Origin: Asterella californica | Lineage: Eukaryota; Streptophyta; Marchantiopsida; Marchantiales; Aytoniaceae | NCBI GenBank assembly: GCA_036924285.1 | Contig: JAYKYS010000005.1 | Location: forward strand, 26,138,001 to 26,202,000 | Reading direction: 5' to 3' | DNA: 64,000 bases | Part shown: positions 57,637-64,000 of the stretch, piece after piece | How the letters are laid out: each line of letters starts with the position of its first letter | How positions within the stretch are numbered: position 1 is the stretch's first letter | Notes under the pieces: model-generated | The model's input: the letters and a program-made list of their open reading frames with translations, nothing else | What the model was told of the DNA's origin: nothing | The model's database searches: none | Translations under genes and position numbers: made by a program

Positions 57637-58735
57637 ATCAATCAACGTGATTTCTTCTAAATGAACTGAAACCTTTGTGAGCATGTAGCATACAACCAAG
57701 GCGACCTGTGGGCACAAGAATCATTCAAAACATACTCTGATAGAAGACATGGTAGCTCTTAAGGCTAGCAAATGATAATTTATATCTTTTACCAAGTCTG
57801 CGAGAGAATATTTCTCATCAATCAACATGGTTGTATCAAACTGATATGAAACTTGGATGACCATGTAGGTTACAAGACAAACTTTCCACAACACTTGAAA
57901 TCATGTCAATTTGACTTGTAAAGAAGGAGCAATTGCTCTCTAAAGGGGATGTAGAGGAGAAAAAACTCGATTACAAGTCATTTAGATATGACATGGAGGT
58001 TAAAAGAAATCTTTTACATGCCTGTGTAGTTAAGACGACATGGAAACTTTATCAAGTTACAAGGTCATCTCATACAAATCTTTATGAGATTTTGACTTGG
58101 CTCGGAGATCAAGAAGAATATTTTATCTACCCGTGTAGTTAAGACTACAAGGAAGTTGCATCAGGTTATAATTTCATCTCATACAAATCTGTCAGAATAT
58201 TTTGATCTGCCATGGGGTCAAAAGAAATCTTTTACATGCTCGTGTAGTTAAGACTACAAGGAAGCTATATTAAGTTACTATGTCATCTTGGACAAAGATG
58301 TCCGAGTATTTCGACCTGCCCTAGAGTTCATGTCGAATCTTTTGCATACCCTTGTAGTTAAACCATAGATGGATCAAGCCAGTCAAGAAATTTCGGATTT
58401 CCAACATTGAGACTACTCTTCGTTAAATAACCCTTCACCAATCAACATGGTTTCACACAAATGAGCTCAAATTTGGTGAGCAGTTAGTTTTTGACGAGAG
58501 ATATCCAAAAAACTAAAACTATTCAAGATTGAGATTGAATGACGACGTGGTGGCTCTCAAGATTAGCAAAGGACAACTCGTTTTCTTTACTAAGTCTGTG
58601 AAAGAATATAGCATATCAATCGATGTGGTTTTATCAAAATGCTTTGATTTTGTAGGGATCAAGAAGGATGTGACATATTTATCCACAACACTTGAAATCA
58701 ATTGAAAATGTTATGTATAGAGGGAGTAATTGAAA
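57637..58735. repeat. compound repeat: diverged 300-bp direct repeats around a 109-bp array
   Basis: A segment at about 57637-57930 recurs, diverged, at about 58436-58735. Both begin AATCAAC(A/G)TG, pass GTGGCTCT or GTAGCTCT and end CCACAACACTTGAAATCA followed by a GGAG(C/T)AATTG tail. Between them lies a tandem array with a step of about 109 bp. GTGTAGTTAAG occurs at 58024, 58133 and 58242, with a decayed copy near 58352. Each unit contains a TCATCT(C/T)...ACAAATCT stretch and an AAAGAAATCTTTTACATGC stretch. Confidence 0.75.
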
Positions 58736-58739
58736 AAAG

Positions 58740-59660
58740 CTTCTCCTTGAGATGTGAACACTCAATTTGTAAATTTGTGATGATCTTTATACATAAATAA
58801 ATATCAATAAATTCTCTCTATTGGTGTGTTTGTATGACTTTGTGTTTTACAAAGTTACAGTCGCGACCTTAACTTAGCAAGTAAAGATTCTTGATCAGAA
58901 CCAAGTCCTTTCTCATAGCAGAGCTCTCATTTTACGACATCTTGTGTGGTTCGAACTATGATTATCTACTAAGTAAGTACATGAATCATCTCGAAGTGTC
59001 ATGTGTCACTACCTAAGTGGTGGACATCATTCATTGATTTGAATAAAATGTTTAAATTTATGGATGCGTTAACACTCTTTCTTATATGAAAGTCAAATAA
59101 ACTTTTATTCCTCCTCTCATTTTTAGTCATTCCTACTATGCAGCCAAAATTAACTCCTCTGATCTTTGTTAATTAAGCATGACGTAAGCTAAGTCAGATG
59201 TTATCATCTTGTAGCAATGAAAGATATAACTTAAAGAATAAAGTTTATGTTAGTTAGTCCTACTAGTTGTATGGATGAAGAAGTTGTCGCAGACGTTGTG
59301 AAGCTCAACAAGAGCTAAGGTAGGACTGAGATATGCAAGCTGCTCCTCAGCTTAGAATTAGAGATATCACCATGAAAAATCTGAGGATACCAGAGGGCAT
59401 CCATGAGTTAAGTCGCTTTGTGCCTTCTATTGCAAAAGATAGAGTTGTATGCAGAAGTTTGCATAATTTATAGTTTAAGGAAAAAATGGGAGAAGGAAAT
59501 TTTTCAGTTTTTTATGACTTAGAAGTTATAATATGGTGGATACCGGTGTGTAAGTGTTCCTGAGTACTACAGTTTAGACTTTTTTTTATTGAAAACTGAG
59601 ATTTAAAAAAAAAGAGTTGTGCACATAAAGTTAATAAAAGAAGTACAAATAGTTATCTCA
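58740..59660. other. AT-rich sequence, no gene seen
   Basis: There is no notable open frame, RNA gene or structured repeat. Confidence 0.45.
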
Positions 59661-59668
59661 AGCTATAC

Positions 59669-59792
59669 GATGCTTGATAAGTAAAATGACATCTAAGCAA
59701 GTGCACATGCGATTGGAGATATATGGTTTTGATGCTTGATAAGTAAAATGACATCTAAGCAAGTGCACATGCGATTGGAGATATATGGTTTT
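59669..59792. repeat. 62-bp perfect tandem duplication
   Basis: GATGCTTGATAAGTAAAATG and the rest of the unit, ending GAGATATATGGTTTT, occur at 59669 and again at 59731 with no difference I can see. It must be recent, or an assembly artefact. Confidence 0.95.
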
Positions 59793-59799
59793 ATTGCTC

Positions 59800-61800
59800 G
59801 GAGAGGACGTAGGTGAATATCAAATTGGGTGTGAATTGAATCTATTGAGATCCTTTATTGTTGTAAGTAGTCAAGTTGACTCCTCATCATAATAGCGTTC
59901 AATTTCAAACGAGAGGTTTGCATTTCTTAACAAAGATTCTCCTCACGATTAGACTTAATAATTTTGACTCGTCACCTATCAGTATTGGATTTAGTGCTAT
60001 AATTTTATCCTCTAGATGTAATTGACGAGAGTATAGGATCGTAACTGTGCTAATCACGACATGTTCATTTAATTAAACCAAGAAATGTTACAAATTCAAT
60101 TTATATCTCATGTGGACATCACAAAGTACATCTTTCTTTTCTATACATTATTTTCTTTCTTCACAAGCTCCAAGATTAGCACCATTTCTTTGAGGTAAAT
60201 ATAGACCTAAATGGATACTAAAGATTGCACAATTTCACGTTTGAAATTGGGTTAACTTTAAAAAACTCTATAACAAATGTGTGGATGTAACACAAATTCT
60301 CCCTACAAATATTAGTAATAGTAACACCCTTTTGAAGTTAAAATATTGTTTTCATTGTAGTACTAATGCATTTGTAGCTAAAGTTACTAACTGAATTTCC
60401 TTCAACAAATATGTCATAGCTTTGGATTTTACCATCACGTGAACATTGTAGGTTCAAGAAAGGTGAAATGATATATTTGGTGATAACTCTCCAAGTAGTT
60501 TACAAGTACATCTTATGGAGATAAACTCAAAAGTGTTATATTTTAAACCGACCGAAGTATTCTAACAAACACATCGGCTGTAACCAATGTTCATCATAAA
60601 TCTAACTTGCTCATGAAACTCGGATGACAACTCATTGTATTTTGCTGATAACAAGTGCGAGTCTAACAAGTATTTTAATACCTCTGTTTTATTTATACAA
60701 ATAATAATTTTAAATATTCTATTTTATAAACAATCAATTCTCACCTCCTTTATTTCTTACTCCACAGTTCGAAATGCATATTATCTTTTTAATAAAATTT
60801 CTGAAATTTCTGCGCAATTCTTAGTATTGAATGGCTAAAGATAAAATGTTGCTTTTTAAGAAGACTTCTGGAACAGATCAGTTTATGAATATTACCAAAT
60901 CAACAAAAAAATCAAAATATTATTAGTACTTATATTTGTAAAACAACATGATCAACAAACTGAAGAAGCTATACTTGGTACTTATCAAGCATCTCTAAAA
61001 CAAAACTTTTGTGTAAAAAATTAAAAAAATATATATAAAGAAAAAAAGATATTCTCAAAAGAATTCATTGTTTTGTATATAAAATACTCTATTATATTTC
61101 TTTAAAAAAATCAAAAAATCAAAAAAATCAATTTTTTTATTATTATACATTTTCAGAATAACATTAAAAAACATTAAATACCTTATTTTTCTTTGCACTT
61201 GTTTCTCACAAAACCCCTTAGTGAAAGTCATGAAATGATTACAGCGACAGTGAATATGCATGCAACACTAAGTTTCAACATGAACAAAGAAGAACAAAAT
61301 GCAAAATAATAATAATATGGTAATGTTATTGGTGGATATCTTGCTTACGATGGGAAAAAACAATTATTTTTAACAAAATTAACTTGTAATTAAATAATTA
61401 TGATACTACTTTCTTCTTTCTAGGAAATGAATAAGATAAGAACTGAACGATTTATCGTAATTTAAGCATTCCAAAGAAGAGAAGTGACTATGCTTGCTCT
61501 TCCTTACTTGCTTTCAGTTTAGACATACTAAAGAGAGAAGAGAAGTGCATATGCATGCTGTATGAACTTCTGAGAACTTTTGTTCGTTTTTTGTTATCAG
61601 AGAAATATAGAAATATAGAAATATAAAATATACACTAAGTGAATATAAAAATTAAAATAGTTCATAAACATTACCTGTTAACTTATGCCTGGAAACACAA
61701 GGAGAGCAAGAGAAAAACCGTAAGTATTGACTTGACTCTTGCGCTTCAGAAGGTACAAGACCGGGAAGATATACTCATGAATACATCAATTTACTCAGAC
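59800..61800. other. very AT-rich sequence, no gene seen
   Basis: It includes extreme A/T runs at 60890-61160. Only short hydrophobic frames occur (60635-60838, 61055-61261), of the kind expected from AT-rich DNA. Confidence 0.45.
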
Positions 61801-61806
61801 GTTTAA

Positions 61807-61848
61807 TTTAATACTTAACTTTTCCTGTCGGAAGGGTTAGGTATTAAA
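61807..61848. repeat. hairpin module, copy 2 of 4
   Basis: TTTAATACTTAAC, TTTTCC, loop, GGAAGG, GTTAGGTATTAAA. The arms pair with one G-U type mismatch. It is followed at about 61869-61893 by a second small hairpin, CTTCTTCTGAACTCGGAAGAAG. Confidence 0.75.
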
Positions 61849-62071
61849 TCAAATGAACATGCATATTTCCCTTCTTCTGAACTCGGAAGAAGATGACTAT
61901 GCATATGCTAGGTGCTCTCCGATATGTCTTTACGCTTAGACAAACGTAGACCAGGTAGAGAATTAGACTAAACATGCATGCTCCAAAGACTCAATCGATA
62001 AGTGAAAAGAGTCTTTTAAAATACAATTGCGGTACATCTGAACTCATTTAATTATTTAATGAATGGATTCA

Positions 62072-62113
62072 TTTATTATCTAATATTTCTAAATTAGAAA
62101 ATTAGGTAATAAA
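62072..62113. repeat. hairpin module, copy 3 of 4
   Basis: TTTATTATCTAAT, TTTCT, loop AAATT, AGAAA, ATTAGGTAATAAA. It is followed at about 62139-62161 by a second small hairpin, TTCTTCCGAACTTGGAAGAA. Confidence 0.75.
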
Positions 62114-62426
62114 TTAAATCAGTTGTGCATATTTATTTTCTTCCGAACTTGGAAGAAGGTGAATTAACGCACATGTGATGTACTCGTAATTATACACTAA
62201 ACTGAATAAATTGCACTAATGTCAAAGTTATCGCCTTTAGAGCTGCACTAGTTCAGTGGCCAGTTAGGTAGTTCAAATACAATGACATCCGTAACATATT
62301 TGATATATATAATTTATAATAAAGTGAAGATAGCATTAACAAATAGTGGTGTGACTTGGCATTGTATTTGTCAAAGTATAACTTCTTTGCATACTCACCT
62401 CCGCCAGAAGAATACAGGGGTTTGAT

Positions 62427-62464
62427 TTATCACCTAATCTTTCCATCGGAAGGGTTAGGTGATA
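62427..62464. repeat. hairpin module, copy 4 of 4
   Basis: TTATCACCTAATCTTTCC, loop ATC, then GGAAGGGTTAGGTGATA. The arms pair almost perfectly. The downstream companion hairpin is reduced to AACTTCCAG-like sequence. Confidence 0.75.
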
Positions 62465-62814
62465 GACTGAACTTCCAGTAAAAGATGATATGTTTAATGA
62501 GTAGCCTCCTGGATATTTAGTCCCATACATGCGTGTTTCAGCGATCCCGTTATGTGTTACTTTTAGATCTTCTTATATCTCCAGATCTAGCTAACATTTA
62601 AAAATGTTTTTCTTTTATTTAAACTTGATATAGAATTTCTATTTAACACTTATATATTTCTTAATAACACCATGCGGGAAAAAGTTCCCAAAGTTAATGT
62701 TGCATGAATATGTAAACGGAATGGTCAGAGGATCAGATGATAGAACATATGTGACATCAATATAGAAGTTTAGACATTTCTAGAGGTTAAACTTCCTTTT
62801 TCTTGCGACTATCG

Positions 62815-62858
62815 CGCAAGTCCGTCGCGTCGTTTCGTTGCGACGTGACGGACTTGCG
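62815..62858. repeat. GC-rich 18-bp hairpin
   Basis: CGCAAGTCCGTCGCGTCG, loop TTTCGTTG, then CGACGTGACGGACTTGCG. Seventeen of 18 positions pair, with one mismatch. It is strikingly GC-rich inside AT-rich DNA. Confidence 0.85.
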
Positions 62859-62889
62859 AGAAAAACTCCGTCATCTATCTTCTTTCCAT

Positions 62890-62936
62890 AAACAGTAACT
62901 TCAGTTTGTCTTATAGACCAACTGAAGTTACTGTTT
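62890..62936. repeat. 17-bp perfect hairpin with inner stem
   Basis: AAACAGTAACTTCAGTT pairs exactly with AACTGAAGTTACTGTTT. Inside, after one mismatch, GTCT pairs with AGAC around a three-base loop. It lies about 30 bp after the GC-rich hairpin. The stem is short for a plant microRNA precursor. Confidence 0.85.
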
Positions 62937-62939
62937 ACT

Positions 62940-64000
62940 CAGAATAAGTCATTGTAATTCATGCAGGAAACAGTATAGTGAAATTATTTCACGAGATTTG
63001 TGGTTGCTGCTTGCTGTTCATTTCTTACAGCTAAAATGTAAATTACGATGTTACTGCACTATAATCTGTGCAATTTATCTTATCCCATTAAACTATTTAT
63101 ATATCATCACAATAAATCATCGTGGCACAAAATAATACTTTTATAATACATAATGATTTACTATATAATATCACTACGGTTGAGAATATTCTTCCTGTCT
63201 TAGCTCGTGTCTAGACATGATAAAAAGTGGTCGAGAAAAGGTTGAATTTCACAGCTCGCGAGTGCATGCTATCCAATGCATAATAGTCGTAGATTACTTA
63301 AGACCTCAGTCCACTGCTAGGGCTATGAGGCATCGATGGCTTTTGTACTTTATCTCCTACTATCACGCTTTCACTTTTTCTGCAGACTTTTTGTTTCTCT
63401 CCAGCAATAAAACGTGGTTCAATAATTTCACTACCTAGAATTTAAATGCTCTTAAAAGCTAGACTCGCAGTCTTTGTTTGAAAAGGATCCTTGGCTTGAG
63501 AGTAAAGTAGAGGTGGCTTGATAGTTTATTCCTTATTCGACTTTCAACCCCCTTTCCTAACTACGGATGTGTTTCCATAGGAAAGCAACTGTCACCTGCA
63601 TGGCCCATCAACATCATTAAAAGTTTGGGTGTTCAAGTTGTTATCCCCACCTCCCTTACTTCATTTGAACGAGCAGATTTTTATTTATTTCACCGAATTT
63701 TATTTGCAGCATTTATGGAATTTATATATTGGAATAGAAGTATCTCGAGTGCATGGTAGTCATAAGTTGTAATGATGTCTTCTACTTGACAATATGTCTC
63801 TAGTTTTTGGGTATTTACTTTTAAATATCTCACAAAGCATCTTCCTGACATCGTAGGAGAAGAATTGAGTATTCACTCGTACTACTCTAGTTCCAACTGA
63901 ATATATATTCATTCGTACTACTGAGTTCTACTCAAGCACTTATTTTGACCAATTTCTTCGTCAGACTCTGAAATACTATGTCGTGATGTAGTCTGGTAGG
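62940..64000. other. AT-rich sequence to the window end, no gene seen
   Basis: The plus-strand frame at 63217-63438 has no recognisable motif. I identified no RNA genes or structured repeats. Confidence 0.45.

Noticed and set aside
58024..58365. Regular repeats that might be taken for CRISPR
   Set aside because: The 109-bp units are whole tandem copies that diverge along their length, with no conserved short repeat alternating with unique spacers, and the genome is eukaryotic.
62890..62936. Perfect hairpin as a microRNA precursor
   Set aside because: The paired arm is only about 17 bp plus a 4-bp inner stem, below what a plant microRNA duplex needs.

Overview
This is a 64 kb nuclear window from a eukaryote, almost certainly a land plant. 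It contains two recognisable intron-bearing plant genes: a GC1/GUCD1-type guanylyl cyclase-domain gene and an EDM2-like PHD-finger gene. Both sit among decayed plant-type Ty3/Gypsy retrotransposons and a Helitron remnant. The Gypsy gag-protease at 48.3-50.7 kb resembles ones I associate with bryophyte or lycophyte genomes. That is recollection rather than a search, so the lineage call (moss, liverwort or other early land plant) is tentative. There are no bacterial-style operons, no rRNA, no intact tRNA gene and no CRISPR array.

Layout. Positions 1-11 kb are AT-rich, decayed sequence with no convincing gene; they hold a 76-bp tandem repeat, an unidentified 125-codon minus-strand ORF and a broken zinc-finger-like ORF. 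Positions 11.6-16.6 kb hold a heavily mutated plus-strand Gypsy element (gag, protease, RT, RNase H, integrase) whose RT is split by a tRNA-derived SINE. Positions 18.2-19.4 kb hold a Helitron/Helentron remnant (helicase tail plus endonuclease). From 20.6 to about 41 kb the sequence is richer in GC and poorer in transposons. It carries the nine-exon GC1-like gene (CDS 23411-26368, 277 aa in my model) and the ten-exon EDM2-like gene (34722-39068, 788 aa). Both are on the plus strand, with several short tandem duplications between and after them. From 41 to 47 kb I see no genes. A cluster of CACGTG palindromes at 47.4-48.1 kb leads into a plus-strand Gypsy gag-protease remnant (48.28-50.68 kb). 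This abuts, head to head, an unidentified minus-strand coding remnant that is interrupted by a minus-strand Gypsy element with two LTRs (51590-55917). Positions 56-64 kb are AT-rich with several tandem repeats and a family of hairpin modules.

How the parts relate. The two genes have no obvious functional link. In Arabidopsis, EDM2 works in chromatin and RNA processing at genes with intronic heterochromatin. The copy here keeps the amino-terminal domain and zinc-finger block but stops where the long methyltransferase-like C-terminus would begin, and I could not find that domain downstream. The transposon remnants carry many single-base stop codons, several of them consistent with C-to-T decay of methylated DNA. 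Exon boundaries were set by eye from GT-AG sites, reading-frame continuity and remembered homology; they have not been confirmed with transcripts.
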